A DNA stretch of 64,000 nt from Zygnema cylindricum (GCA_037447655.1 JBBHKE010003222.1:1-64000); one strand, 5' to 3'. Counted from the stretch's first letter, positions 10,726-23,442 are shown. Numbers and translations are program-made. Notes: generated from the sequence alone by a model not told the origin.

Positions 10726-13700
10726 CATAGATGTCTCATGCGCATAAAACGCACGCATAAAACGCCAAAAAAATAACGAATATGCGTATGAAACAAAATC
10801 AATTTTTTTTTAAATGCGTTCACTTTCGTTGACTTCATACAAAAAAATAAAAATCAAAAAATATTAAAAAAATTAATAAATGACTAAAAATACGATGACA
10901 AAATCAAAATTTCAAAGTTCTAAACGAAAACCAGCGACGACATTGTCTCTTCGCTGGACTCTGAACCGGCAACCATCGATCAGACTGTCTGGTCGCTAGC
11001 GATCAGACTGTCTCGTCGCCAACGATCAGAATGTCGCTGGACTCTAAACCGGCAACCATCGATGAGACTGTCTGTTGCCTCGGCGCTTAACTCGTCGCTA
11101 GCGCCGAGGCAGCAAAAGCCCTGTCAGCATCGGCGTCTTCCCGGCGCCATGCCGGCACTTGCCCCTATTGCAACATGTTAACATTCAAAAATTTACAATT
11201 GAAGAAAAAATAACCACTTTTGAATGTCAAAATTGAATAATGTCAAAATCACAATTGAAAATAAAAAATCCATTTCTGTATGTCAACATTTAATAATGGT
11301 AAATTCAGAATTGAAGCAAAAAAATAACCATATTTTTTATGTCAACATTGAATAATGACAAAATCATAATTGAAAAAAAAAATCCATTTTTGTATATGAA
11401 CATCGAATAATGACACATCCACAATTGAAGCAAAAAAAAACCATTTTTGTAATCATAGGAGGGAAATAACTTAGTTTACACATAGAAAGTAACTAATTGA
11501 CAACCTCGAATAAGGTTATTTCCTCTATCACTCTAGATCTAGTTCATCCATGTCTTCGTCAGCATCCTCTTCCACTATCTCCCCTTCCTCTTCCTCCCAT
11601 GCTATCATAGACTCCTCATAGCTGACATCCCTAGTTTGATGTGCTAATCTGAGATTACTAAAGACCCACACTAAGTCATTGGCCCTTTTAGCTGTCAGCC
11701 TGTTCCGTTTTTTAGAGTGAATATGGTCATAAGTTGACCAATTCCTCTCGCATGAGCTAGCAACCGAGCATTGAGCAAGGACCCTAATTGCCACCTTCTG
11801 TAAAATAGGGGTGACAGCCCCAAACTGTTGCCACCACTTCCACCTTGGCATCTTCTTCGCACAAGTTTTTGTAACCTCCCTCCTAAAAATTCCCTCAGAG
11901 CCCCTATACTTAGTCAGCTCAATGTATGCTTCAGCTTGATCATCCACATTTGGTAACATCCTCTCAAGCATTTTCTGGAAGCCTTCCATGACTTTCAAAT
12001 TTGAATGTTGCCCATAGGCAACACTTTGGTACTCGGGATCGAGCACGAAGCTGGCTGCATACATGGGGCTATATGCCATCTCCCATCTGGCCAACCAGGA
12101 TTTCTTCAACTCCTCCAAAATCTGCATTCCTTCGTAATTTCCCACTTTTCCATTGTTGGATATATTATGCAATAATTGACCGATCATGTAGAACCAATGA
12201 TATAACTTCCCCACATTTGGTGCCCCTTTGTCACACTCACACATCAGTCGTACCACAGGCTCTGAAACTGTCACCGCCTCCCCCACTCTCGTCCAAAACT
12301 TTGAGCTCAAAATGTGGCCTTTGAGTTTGGCCCACTCGGACTTGTAAGTAGCCTTGCCAATCCACTGCTTATAGCCATCATCAAACATTAAGCGCTCGAG
12401 GCTGTCCTTCACCTCTAAAAACCTCTGGAGCATGATAAAATTTGTGGCAAACCGGGTCTCTCCAGGTTTCAAAAGCCTAAGTGTAGAGATGTTGAAGATG
12501 GCTGCACTCATGTTATGGTTTGTGACAAATTTCAACACCTCCTTTGCCTCTCGGACAGGTGTTGAAATAAAAGCAAGCTTGCCCCAATCCTCGAACATCA
12601 AGTATTAGATGTGGGTAGAGCATGGCGTCCACGTGAGGGTTGGGTACTTCCTCATGAGCAACAAGGCAGCTGCCTTGTTCACAGGAGCAGAATCTGTAAC
12701 AATTTGCACTACATGCTCCACTCCCACCGCAAGAACTCCCTTCTCCAACACTCCACAAACGTATTCGGCATCCTTGTAGTGCCTACTAGTATCTTCGGCC
12801 ATGAGAAACATGTCACCTTTTGGGGTGACAGCTAAAATGTTAAGAAGAGGTGTTTGGTCAATAGCTGTCCAACCGTCTGATGTGTCAGAGGCTCCGGTGA
12901 CTTTCAATGTCTCCATGTAACTCTCCAAATCATTAGTGATCGTCGCTCTTGTCTCAGCCAAAAGTCTCGTTCTCATGGCATTTCGGTGCGGTAACTTATA
13001 AGACTCCCCTATCTCCCCAGTCTGCCTCACTGCTGCCTTGAAATAGGGGACATCCAATAGAGTGAATGGCAAGCCATTGGCAAAACAAGCTTTAGCCCTT
13101 GCTGCATCTACCTCCTTTGATTATACTTATTAAAACAACTTCTTATTTTAATCTTTACTCCTTGTATCTTATCCAAAGACCCTATAAGACTTCCACTTTC
13201 AGTAAGTTGATCTAAAACGGATATAATACGTTTTTTAGAACCTTGAGAAGCCTTGTCTGTTTCCACAGCACGTAGCTCTACCTTTACCTCATTCGGACAT
13301 AAATTGCAGGTCCTAATGCCTCCACTCTTCACATTTCCAAGAAGGTGGTTTCTAATCCGAGTGGCTTGTCCATTATACTCGAAGTTACAGTAAATGCAAA
13401 TGCACAATTTGTTGTCCCCAAGCTGCCCACCCTTCGGAGCCTTAACATGGTCCCACTCTGATCCTCGAGCCCTACGCATGGCTGCTTCTGAAGAAGTTCG
13501 TGGAAGCTTGCTTGAAGTAAGACTTCAATCAAGCTTTCAATGGCGGATTCAATGTTGGCTTGGATGAACTCTACAAATTTCTTTCAAAACACTGCGAAAT
13601 TTCCGTATATTATAACCGTAACGTACAAATTTCTTTCAATCTGCGCGCGAAATTTCCGTACATTATAACCGTAACGTACAAATTTCTTTCAAACTTTGCG

Positions 13701-13871
13701 CGCGCAAATGAATAGTATCTTTTTTTAGATTTTCGTGCATTATAAATGTACGGTTCATCAGTACGTTTAAACCGTATGAAAAGTATACGCATTTAACGAA
13801 AGATTCAAAATCAAAAAAAAAAAACGAAATTTCGTAAAAATGTCAAAATCCGTACGAATGAGACATCTATG
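10726..13871 (-). mobile_element. hAT transposon carrying a transposase gene
   Basis: The terminal inverted repeats are CATAGATGTCTCAT at 10726 and ATGAGACATCTATG ending at 13871. The element is 3,146 bp long, with the transposase on the minus strand (11528-13479). The subterminal regions are rich in GTAC and ACGCA words and closely match those of the neighbour at 13880-14862. The left flank is GTACGGCC, but the bases just right of it are CTTGCAGG, so this element on its own lacks a matching target duplication. Confidence 0.85.
11528..13479 (-). pseudogene. hAT transposase, one frameshift and one stop from intact
   Basis: The frame starts at ATG 13479. The N-terminal part (13479-13108) carries a BED-type zinc finger (CIYC followed by a downstream RNHLLG). 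A one-base shift near 13118 moves to the frame of residues such as FANGLPFTLLDVPYF. That frame runs to a single TAA at 12605-12607 and then continues in the same frame to 11528. The DUF659-like central part has SDGW (about 12870) and TDSAP (about 12685), the first two acidic residues of a DDE triad. The C-terminal dimerisation region has SSCERNWS (about 11745) with the third acidic residue, followed by KKRNRL. The stop lies in PCSTHI-stop-YLMFEDWG, where the family normally reads through. Either two inactivating mutations, or an intron at the first break. Confidence 0.9.
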
Positions 13872-13879
13872 CTTGCAGG
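13872..13879. other. 8-bp spacer between two hAT elements
   Basis: CTTGCAGG separates the right terminus of the transposase-bearing element from the left terminus of the shorter one. It is exactly the length of an hAT target duplication but differs from the outer GTACGGCC. Confidence 0.85.
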
Positions 13880-14862
13880 CATAGATGTCTCATGCGCATA
13901 AAACGCACGCATGAAACACCCAAAAAATAACGAATATGCGCATGAAACAAACAAAAATTTATAAAATGCGTTGACCGACTTTGGCCTTATAATAAAAGAA
14001 AAAATATAAAAACATTTAATTAAAAATACCACTACAACTTAATCAAACTTATTTTTGTTTTACGTTAATTTGATTACTTTTAATTAGCGTTAGCTACTCT
14101 AATTTCATTTTTTTTTTAAAAGTGCAATGTACAAATTTCCTCTGTTTGTACTAAAATATTCGTTATTTTGTACAGGCGTACAAAATAATTGTCAAGTAAT
14201 AGCGTCGACAAGGGAAATTGAGTGCGTCGCCACCGAAAATCGTACCCAGATTTGATTCCAAGTCTTAACGACGAAGGAAAATCACAAAACCTGTTCTCAC
14301 ATGTTTAATTGTCGAAGATGTGAACAAAGACTAAAGTTACTGTTTAATTAGCGTTATTTTTTTTTTTCGCCTTTTGAAAAATTTAAATTGTGTAGTATAA
14401 AGAATGAATAGGTTCGTACGCGAACTGCTCATTATTTTGTACAGACGTACAGAATAAGTGTAAGATAACGGCGTCGAAAAGGGAAATTGAGTGCGTCGCC
14501 ACGAAAAAGCGCACTCAGATTTTATTCTCAATCATAAAGACGAGGGAGAATCGCGGGAATCTGTTCTCACATGTTCATTCGTCGAACATGTGAACAAAGA
14601 CTATCGCGGCTCATCCAAATTACTGTTGGGTCAATAAATTAGCGTTAGTTTCTGTCTTTTTGTTGGCGTTTAGGCCTTGAACCCAAAATAGTGTTTAGCG
14701 CTAATAGCGATTCACAGGGTACGTTCAACCCTTTATCTGAATATTTACGTACATTATATCATCCGTACGAAAAGTATACGCATTTTACGAAAGGTTCAAA
14801 ATCTAAAAAAAATAACGAAATTTCGTAAAAATGTCAAAATCCGTACGAATGAGACATCTATG
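13880..14862. mobile_element. Non-autonomous hAT relative
   Basis: Termini are CATAGATGTCTCATGCG at 13880 and ATGAGACATCTATG ending at 14862. Both subterminal regions match the neighbouring element; the last roughly 30 bp at the right ends appear identical. The interior (about 980 bp) lacks a transposase. It holds a diverged 260-bp tandem repeat and one MITE-like right end near 14697-14720. Confidence 0.85.
14080..14604. repeat. Diverged 260-bp tandem repeat inside the short hAT element
   Basis: Two units, about 14080-14339 and 14341-14604. Each starts near TTTAATTAGCGTTA, carries GGGAAATTGAGTGCGTCGCCAC and ends with a hairpin-forming CTCACATGTT...GATGTGAACAAAGACTA. A related block is present at about 39930-40035. 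Confidence 0.7.
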
Positions 14863-14870
14863 GTACGGCC
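14863..14870. repeat. Right outer target-site duplication of the compound hAT unit
   Basis: GTACGGCC, identical to 10718-10725, directly follows the right terminus at 14862. Confidence 0.8.
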
Positions 14871-16786
14871 CCATGTGCCAAAGTAAGTTTTTTTTTCTTT
14901 TCCTGAAAACCTTAGCGCCCGTACTGCTAAACTTACAACTGTAAAAAAATTTTGCAAACATGAAGAGTACAATTTGCGTCATCGTTGAACTCAGAATGTA
15001 CCACAAGCTGTCGTCTTGTGGTTTTCGACCTACGGCCACATCATCTTCAAACTTTATCTTAAAACACTTCGGCAATGTGTTTTAAAACAAATTAACAACG
15101 CTCCACAAACAAAAAAATGATTCCCATGTGTCAAAAGTTTTCAAATTTTTTCGACGAGTAGAAGTGCACATATGTTTTATTTTGTCCGTTTGCATCATGT
15201 AGGAAAATTATTTTGCAGGGGTCTAAAGATTTCAATGCCATTTCACGGAATGGTGAAAAATATGTGAAGGCACCGCCGTAGCTCGAGCCTCTCTCACCTT
15301 GCTGACTTTGCCTCTCCTTCACTCCTTCAAACTTCACTATTATACTTCGCGGTACCAATACGTAGGCACAATGTTGAGGGCGACCGCACGTGCGCGAACC
15401 AAGCCGCGCTGAGAAGAATCCAACAAACGCGCCGAACAAAGAAAAAATGCTTTTAATTTTGCAGGGGCCTTAAGAATTCTATGTCCATTCATGGTGACCA
15501 AACTTGAGAGGCATACGCAAAAGCATCTTGTTCATCCATGAACAGTAAAAGGGGCAGTACGTATATCATGTCACGCAAAGACATGCGACGTACCAAAAAG
15601 TTTCAAAAAATACGGTGCGTCAAGACAGATTGTGGATAGTTGTCACTAGCGTTGTTGACGTATACAATCATCACACCTTAAGTACCAATTTCGTTTTTAC
15701 TCATTGGGAAACGTGAAAAACGTGTACGGATAATCGTTGCTACAATACAAAGTAAGTTCGATAAGCTACAACTACATGGAGCCGTACCCTTACTACCGTT
15801 AAGAGACTATGTTCACATTCTGTTGTGAACGATGGGTCTTAAAGTTGTCTAAAGACAGTAGCAAAAAAATATTTAAATTAGGCGATGTCGTATATTATGA
15901 GACTCCTAAGTCTAATGTTGTACATTTTTAATTTATGCACGCTACGCATCGTTCTTTTCAAAAGTTGAGTTTAATACTGAAAATTCTTACTTTATGCATG
16001 CTATGTAACGTCTCTGTTTAACAGTTAGGCCTTCAAACCATTAAACAGTCACGGTAATCGTACGGATACGTTTAATGGCCGTGATATTTTTTTACATCCA
16101 CCATAAGGTCGGGTTAGTAAACAACCTATCACCTGTGTTGGCTCATTTTGGTTAGTACCATGTAAATCAAATTTCAACACCCCCATGTTTGGTTAAAAGA
16201 AAAGACCTGAGGAGTGATAACGCATTTCAAACTAATGCCAAGGAAGAGCTTTAGTGAGGAAATCGACCACTTGTCAGCTTGTCGAAAAATTAGTGAAGGT
16301 AAGGGCTCTCGTCTATGAGGCCCTCAGTGAAGATAAGGCCGCTCTATCACGCATTGCTAATAATCGTATGGACAAGCTTACTTGCGGTAATACATTCATC
16401 ACTTATCCATCAAGTCATGCCTGCGAGGCAGCTATCACATATGTGCTTTATTGCGAGTGGTACCATGTATATTCTGTTCAGATGCTAAAAATAGTCAAAG
16501 ATTTTAAAAGTAAAAAATATGAATGTCGTATCTATACGGACGGGCGAAATATAAAATTATTAGAAACGCATTAAGTTTTAACATTTGTACATCTGTAGTT
16601 TAGTATTGTTCGAATTATGTTTGTACTTGTTAAACGCAAAGTCGTTTTTGTGAAAGTCGATGGATGGCAAAAGGGACCAGAGGATATCATCCGACAAATA
16701 TTTTTTGGTTGGTTTCGCTAGATTTGAATCCACCAGTGGGATTTGCTAATTGTTACGTTGTCATCGCACATCCACCGTGGTGATAT
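14871..16786. other. Repeat-rich stretch without a supported gene
   Basis: Short frames only. A frame of about 106 codons at 16254-16574 (+) has no recognisable domain. The segment 16090-16170 is similar to 22385-22465 on the far side of the copia element. Confidence 0.4.
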
Positions 16787-17660
16787 GTGAAAGTCTCTGG
16801 GCTCCATTGTCCCCACATAGTGCACAACTTGATAAATATCTATAGGATACCCTCTAAGACGAAGATATTCACCACCATGGCAGGCAATTAACTTATCTGC
16901 CCCTCTAAAGATAAGACTCCCCTAAGTCTGACTCAAAAAGAATCACTGAATTTCCTCACCTGAGCAGGAAGTTGTTGTTGTTTAAAAACAACTCTTTTAT
17001 ACAGATGCTCTGAGAGAGGAAGGGTGCTAAAAATTGTGTAAGTCGTTAGAATCTACTCACAACCGCAATCTAATAAGCCCTCTTCCAATCAGAAGACTGT
17101 AAAGTACAAATATACAAAAGGTACAGTACGCGCCTAAAGCTGCCATAATTTGTGTATGGTTTTGTACGGCACCACTCTTTGCCCGTCACCATGCATAAAT
17201 GACGCCATGGTTGTTTCCTCTTCTCCTCCGACATCTTGTAGGATGTCGCCACGTGTTAATTGGTGGGGCTTTACGCGTAAACCGCCAAAAAAACCATTCC
17301 GAGTAGTCGGCGCCTATATGAGCGGTGCGATTAAATGTCCGTCTTGATTTTCGCCCATTTGCGTGTGCGCCGTACAAAATGTTATGTGAGTTAGTATATG
17401 TAATCCATTCTATGTCTAACATTTAGTTTCATTCCATTAAGTTAATTTCCGCACGAGAACTCTTTATTACAGGTTCGCGCCCCACGTATGTAAGGATTAT
17501 TTTACATCACCTAAATAGGGACAACGACTAAGGCGGCTGGTAGGAACTTTGTAGAACTGAGGATCAATTAGTAAGGACTTTGTAGGACCGAGGATCATTT
17601 AGCAGTCCACTTTTTTTGGTGAGGACTATTGTCCTTCCTATCATCTTGTCTCTTTGGCTT
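16787..17660 (-). repeat. 3' LTR of the copia element
   Basis: It matches 21054-21940 along its length: GGGCTCCATTGTC near its low-coordinate end, GGTACAGTACGCGCCTAAAGC in the middle (17120-17140 and 21451-21471), and ATCTTGTCT-TTTGGCTTC at its high-coordinate end. Ends are approximate because the terminal TG/CA is eroded. Confidence 0.75.
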
Positions 17661-17664
17661 CCTC

Positions 17665-20600
17665 TCTGATCCGAATGTACCACAGCTAATTCAAAAACTC
17701 GTCAAGCTTCATGTTCCACTACCGTGGACCTTATTTAAGTTCATACAAAGATTTGATAAATCTACACACCTTACTCTCCTCTCTTTTCTCTATGAATCCC
17801 CACAGGCTGCTTCATAAATATGTCCTCCTCTAATTCCCCATAGAGGAAAGTTGTCTTAATTTCCATCTCATGCACCTCTATGTCTTTCGCTGCCACTAAG
17901 CTTAGGAGAATCCTTATTTAGGGAAATCTTATCACTGGTGCAAAAGTCTCTTCATAATGTATTCCGTCCTTTTGAGTGTATCCTTTAGCTTCTAGCCGAT
18001 TTTTATATCTTTTAATCTATGAATGGAATTATCTAGGTTCAATATTAACGTGAATACCCATTTACACCCAATCGGTTTTCTATCAGGGAGACAGTCTACT
18101 AATTTCTGATTTTTGGATGAGACAGTTTTTTTCATTTTCTTCTTTAGTTTCTCCCAGTTTTCGGAGTCAATGGGGGGTTCTCCTTCCCGAAATACTTTTT
18201 GTCCTTCTTCGTGTTGGTGATGACCCTCCTTTTCCACATTAGTTCTCCTTCCTCATACAAATCGGGTATGATTATTATTTTCACAGTTTTGTTATATTTG
18301 AAGGGATCTATCGACTTCTCTTCTATAACAGCTAGATGTTTTACCACAATGACATCTTTTGTCTTTAAACCGTATAGTCTATATCTCTTTGTGCCATCAT
18401 CATACCCAACCGCATATCCTGGTTTTCCTTTCCCATCCATTTTCCAATTATACTTTTCTTTTCCCATTCATTTTCCAATTATACTTTTCTTTTCCCATCC
18501 ATTTTCCAATTAGACTTTTCTTTTCCCATCCATTTTTAGACTGTACATTTAACTTCCAAATACATTCAAGTGAAATACATTTGGTTTCCTACCATTCGAT
18601 TTTTTGTATGGCCTTTGCCTTGTTAAAGCTAAGTTAGGGACTCTATTCTGAATGTAATTTAGACCGCTCATTGCCTCTACCCAAAACTGTCTCCCTATCC
18701 ACATGCCATTCAACATGCTTCTAGCACTATCCTCAAGTGTTATGTGTAATGTTTTTGCAACTCCAATTTGCTTTGGACAATATGGAACAGTTTTCTAATG
18801 TTGAATTCCCTCTTTATTTACACATTCAAATTTATTTGAGGTATTCTCACCCCCATTGTCACTTTTTATCCTCTTAACAGATGTATCGTGTAGTTTTTTA
18901 CTCCATGCTTTGTATTCTCTTAACACTTTAAAGACTTCAGAATTTGATTTCAAAAAATATGCCTTTGAGTATCTCGACCCGTTATCGGTGATTGTTAGCA
19001 TAAATTTCATTCCACCGTTTGATGAAATCTGGCCAGTCCCGAAACATCCGGGTCGGTTCCCATACATCAGTGTCAACCGGACCTAAGACCTTCCCCTTTC
19101 TAAAGGTTGCAGTTTTTCAAAATAGGATTTTGTGGAGTTTTTTTTGTGCACACCCATTAACCTCATCCGCAGTTACTTCATTCCCATATTCTATCTCTTC
19201 CAATATCCTTTTATTATTCATTTTTTTTTATCTATCTATGTGAACATGACCACTGTTTATGCCACAACATCATCTCATTTACAAAAGTATGGAGATTTTT
19301 TTTTTTCATTGCTTAAAACATTTTTGAGCATTCATTGTCTACCCTTTTCAGCTATGAAATATACTTCATCATTAAAGTTAGCTGTGGACATATCTTTCTT
19401 TGTTCCATTTACAAAATCCTTGTCATCTAAAACAGAGGTTGGGATCAAATTTTTGCTTAACTAAGAGATATAAAGCACATCTGACAAGGTTACTATAGAA
19501 ACCTTCTAATCTACTAACACTTTCTCAACTACTATAGAAAACCTTCTAATCTACTTACACTTTCTGAACCACTGATCCTACCAAACTAGTGTTTACTCTC
19601 TTTACATCCCTATACTCTATCTCTACTAAGGGATTTTTTCTCTTTTAGGTGAACCATCTCTTGTCTTTTACACGGTTGCAATGAAGCACCTGTGTTAATC
19701 TACTAACACTTTCTGAACCAGTGATCCTATCAAACTAGTGTTTACTCTCTTTCCATCCGCATACTCTATCTCTACTAAGGGAATTTTTCTCTTTTAGGTG
19801 AACCATCTTTGATCTTTTACACATATGCAATGAAGCACCTGTGTTAATAATCCATGCGTTAGTGTCTCTCTCATACCTCCGAAAGCACACTGATGCTTTC
19901 TTGGTATCTCTTCCTGGTTTTCTCCCTTTTCGGACTTTTCATTGAGAAGTAGCTCCTCAATCTCCTCCCCATCTGTCTCCATTCATTCGTGTTCCTCTTC
20001 ATCTCTAACTATCTCAGTGAGGAAAGCCTTTTTTTTTCCTCATTGGCTACTTTTCTCCTGTCCATCTTTAATTTTAATCCCATTAATCGTGTGCAATCAG
20101 CCACATAATGTCTCGACTACTTGCAAAAATGGCATACCCGTACTCTTGGGGCTCCCCTCTCACGTCTATTGGGTTTTCCACCTCTTTTTCCTTTTGGAAC
20201 ACCTCTTTTTCCTTTTCTTCCAAAGTTTTGGTATAAGGTTTCCTTTTCCATCAGGCTTCCTCCAATGTATTCCCGCTGCTAATGCTTGCACAATAGATCC
20301 CATTCCCAGCTTTAAAGTATTTTCACAAACTATAATCAATCCACTTGTGGCATTCCAATTCCAATTAATATCTCTTAGGTCGTGGAGTCTAGTTTCAATA
20401 TTTTCATATTATGTTGCAATTTTCATTATGAAGGTATTAACTCTCTTCCTCTCCATTTGGGGACTGCAAGCACAAGCTAATTAAACAAACAAAACATGAA
20501 AAAAGTCGTTACAGTACTCGTTCATGCTACCTCACTTAGGTGGAGGTTGTAATTTTCTGATCTGCCAACATCTGTTGCTGCAGGTTCCACTATTATAGGT

Positions 20601-21050
20601 GCAGATTAGAGATTCTAATATGTCGGCTGATTTTTGCAATTCCATGAAGGGAAGTGCGATAGCTTTTGTCACACTCTTGATAATGAAGTGTTTTGCCATA
20701 GTGTTCCTCGTAGTGCTATTTCATATTGTCATTCTCCTCCTTCTTGTCTGCTGGTGGCACTCCTCTAGTCATGAGTGTGACTTGAGTTGTTTCCTTCCCT
20801 TTTGCCACTTGCTCGCCTTCTATAATAATTGTCTCCTCGTCTTCAGCTTCCACTTCTGTGATCCTTGTTGTGGCTTTTGTGACCATGGATGAACTGGAGA
20901 ACCGAGATCCTCGAAAGCCCGGTGGTGGACATCAGATATGTCTCGACACAATGCCCAATAGATGTTTTTCAAAGAGTGCCCCTTCCATCATCATTTCAAT
21001 ACAGATAAAGCCTGACCCATCAAAGGTGGGCATCCTAGATGGTGGGCCCA
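17665..21050 (-). pseudogene. Copia gag-pol remnant
   Basis: Read 21050 to 17665. A gag start resembles copia gag (FDGSGF near 21035). A CCHC knuckle (CHFC-x4-H-x4-C) near 20110-20150 contains a stop. A protease motif near 19855 reads NTGAS where D(S/T)GAS is required. An integrase core lies at 18800-19080, with KRIKSDNGGE. The copia tail motif GYDDGTKRYRLYGLKTKDVI lies near 18410. The RT start has RKPIGCKWVF near 18060, EMEIKTTFL near 17860 (family MDVKTAFL) and KSLYELK near 17735. Stops and frameshifts interrupt it throughout. Confidence 0.85.
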
Positions 21051-21053
21051 TAA

Positions 21054-21940
21054 CGTGAAACTCAATGGGCTCCATTGTCTCCACAGAGTGCATAGCTTGA
21101 TAACTTTTGAAGCATAGCTTGATAACTATCTATTGGATAACCATTTGAGATCAAGATATTCAACCTAAGTGTTACCATCGTGGCAAGCAACCCTTCCTAA
21201 CTTCTTCACTCATGTGAAGACAAGACTCCCATAAATTTGACTCAAAAATAATCATTGACTTTGCTCACCTGAGCAGTATGTGAAAATTTGCTCACGTGAG
21301 CAGTAAGATATTGCTGTTCAAAGACAACTCTTTTCATACAGATGCTCTCACAGAAATAGGGTGCTAAAAATTATCTAAGTCCTAAGAACCTACTCATTGC
21401 CCCAATCTACTAAATCCTTTACAAGGACTGTAAATTACAAATATACCTAAGGTACAGTACGCGCCTAAAGCCACCATAATTTATGTATGGCTTTGTAAGG
21501 CACCACTCTCTGCGTGCCACTAGCATAAACGACGCCATGGTTCTGTCCGCCTCTCCCTCGACGTCTTGTTGGATGCCGCCATGTGTTAATCCGTGGTGCC
21601 TTTGGCGTTAATCGCAAAAAGGACCATTCCAAGTAGTCGGTTCCAGTATGAGCCGTCCGATCAAATGTCCGTCTTGATTTCCGTCTGTTCATGTGTGCGA
21701 TGCACACAATGTTTCCGTGCGTTCGTATGTGTAATCCGTTCCATGTCCAAAATGTAGTTTCATTTTGTTAAATGATTTTTTCCCGTGGGAACTCTTTACA
21801 ACGGATTCACGCTCATCTCTAGAACGATGCTTCTACATCAACTGGATAAGGACAACGACTAGGACGGCTGGTAAGGACTCTCAGTCCACCCTTTTTGGTA
21901 AAGAATGCTGTCCCTCCTCTTATCTTGTCTTTTTGGCTTC
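21054..21940 (-). repeat. 5' LTR of the copia element
   Basis: Direct repeat of 16787-17660 with substitutions and indels, including a local duplication of AGCATAGCTTGATAACT near 21095-21130. The gag remnant begins just inside it. Confidence 0.75.
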
Positions 21941-23400
21941 TAGGGTGTCAGTCATGGTTCCTCTCTCTCTCTCTCTTCCTTCCTCCTAACGTTAGAGCAG
22001 CTAGACATTAGGGACAGAAATTAGAATACCCCTTTTCAACAATATGTTTTATTTCCAAGCGTACCAAAATTACACGTCTATTGTGTGGCTAGTGTCCTCT
22101 TTGAGAACAGTTGAGGACACAAGCCAACCACTGGATAGAATGAGCGTTTTCTTCGAAAACATAGTTGAAGTTGTGACCCAAAAGTTTGGAGAATCTTGTT
22201 AAATCTTCAGTAAACATGTTTATAAAGAAAAGATAAACAACTGTACGGCTTTGTATGAAAATGTATGTTTTTCAGCATTCAACCTTATTTTAGTCTGATG
22301 GTGCCCCACCATTACGTCGGCTAGCGACAATAACATCTAGTATAAAGTGGTATTGGATGTCGACGTAAAGTTTTTTCAAACTGAAAGTCGGGTAAGTAAA
22401 CAACCTATCACCTGCTTTGGCACATTTTGGTTGGAACCACGTTGGTTAGTATTCAATTTTTTTTTTAACTCTAATAAAATTATTCATACGGAAAGTTGGA
22501 AGTAACATCTGTAGTAGCGGAAGTAGTTAATGACTCGTACGAAAAGTTTGCTACCAAATTTGAGTCTTGAATATGAAAATTAAAATTTCAAACAGAATGG
22601 TAGAAAGACGCCGCAAACTTTGACGACCAATGGATGACAAAAAGAGCTACTTTCGGTGGGTCTGCATCCACCGTTATGCACATCTTCTGTACATCATACC
22701 CTGTTATTGCGAGTGCACGGTGGACATATTTTCACTTTTTCATGTGATCCCCAATTGTACACGTCCAGCGTGTAGCTAGTGACCTCGTGATGACACTATC
22801 CACACATTGAATGGTTTGCAATATTGCCCCAGCGGATTTGAAAAGCAAAATATCCAATAGTCGAGCTTAACGCCCTTACACTTGGAGATACCTGGCAGGT
22901 ACCCACGAATCATATTTCGCATAAAAAAATGTATAAGAAGGTGCGGAACCGTAAAAAATGTACTCAATCTACTAAATAACCTCATTTTTTCTCAAATCAA
23001 GGTGCAACATAAAACTACCCACATTCCATGTTTTCTTGTCGAGCGAAGGCTTGTACATGTTTTATCCAAAAAAATTGTAAGTGAAAAGGCCTGTGTAAAT
23101 ATTACCAAACAATTCTTTACTAGGTTCATAAATGTTTAACTTCCAAAGTTATTAAATTTTGGCTACTAGCATTAAAGATATGCTTGTGACCAAGGACTCA
23201 GCTCACTACAATTAGCATAAGAGATAAGCTTGTGACTAAGGGCTCAGTTGACGCCTAAAAGCTTCAAAAAAAAATTAGTGTTATTGATTCTAATTGAGTG
23301 TGAGAGATGTGGCAGAGTATTGTCCACGTGGTTGAATAGCGTTGCTAATTTAATTTCGAAAATCATGTTTACTAATTGTGGAAAAAAATAAAAATTTAAG
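21941..23400. other. Stretch without a supported gene
   Basis: AT-rich, with only short frames of no recognisable content. A CT-rich microsatellite lies at about 21960-21975. The segment at 22385-22465 resembles 16090-16170 beyond the copia element. ATTAGCATTAAAGATA-type and CTTGTGAC words are repeated around 23170-23240. Confidence 0.4.
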
Positions 23401-23442
23401 AACCCAAATTAGTGACTTGGACACTAATAACGATTCGCGGTG
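23401..23442. mobile_element. Solitary MITE right end
   Basis: AACCCAAATTAGTGAC followed by ACACTAATAACGATTCGCGGTG and TA matches the right end of the MITE at 9078-9613, including its subterminal part. No left end was found nearby, so this is a truncated or eroded copy. Confidence 0.6.

Larger units (their letters stand above)
16787..21940 (-). mobile_element. Decayed Ty1/copia LTR retrotransposon
   Basis: Two direct long repeats, about 16787-17660 and 21054-21940, enclose gag-pol remains on the minus strand in the copia order protease, integrase, reverse transcriptase. The LTRs differ at many sites and by indels, so the insertion is old. The internal region stops within the reverse transcriptase: the 3' LTR follows directly at about 17660, so the rest of RT and all of RNase H are deleted. 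I could not identify a clear primer-binding site next to the 5' LTR. Confidence 0.85.

Noticed and set aside
16254-16574. Plus-strand frame of 106 codons in a repeat-rich area
   Set aside because: No domain, no homologue recognised, no supporting neighbours.
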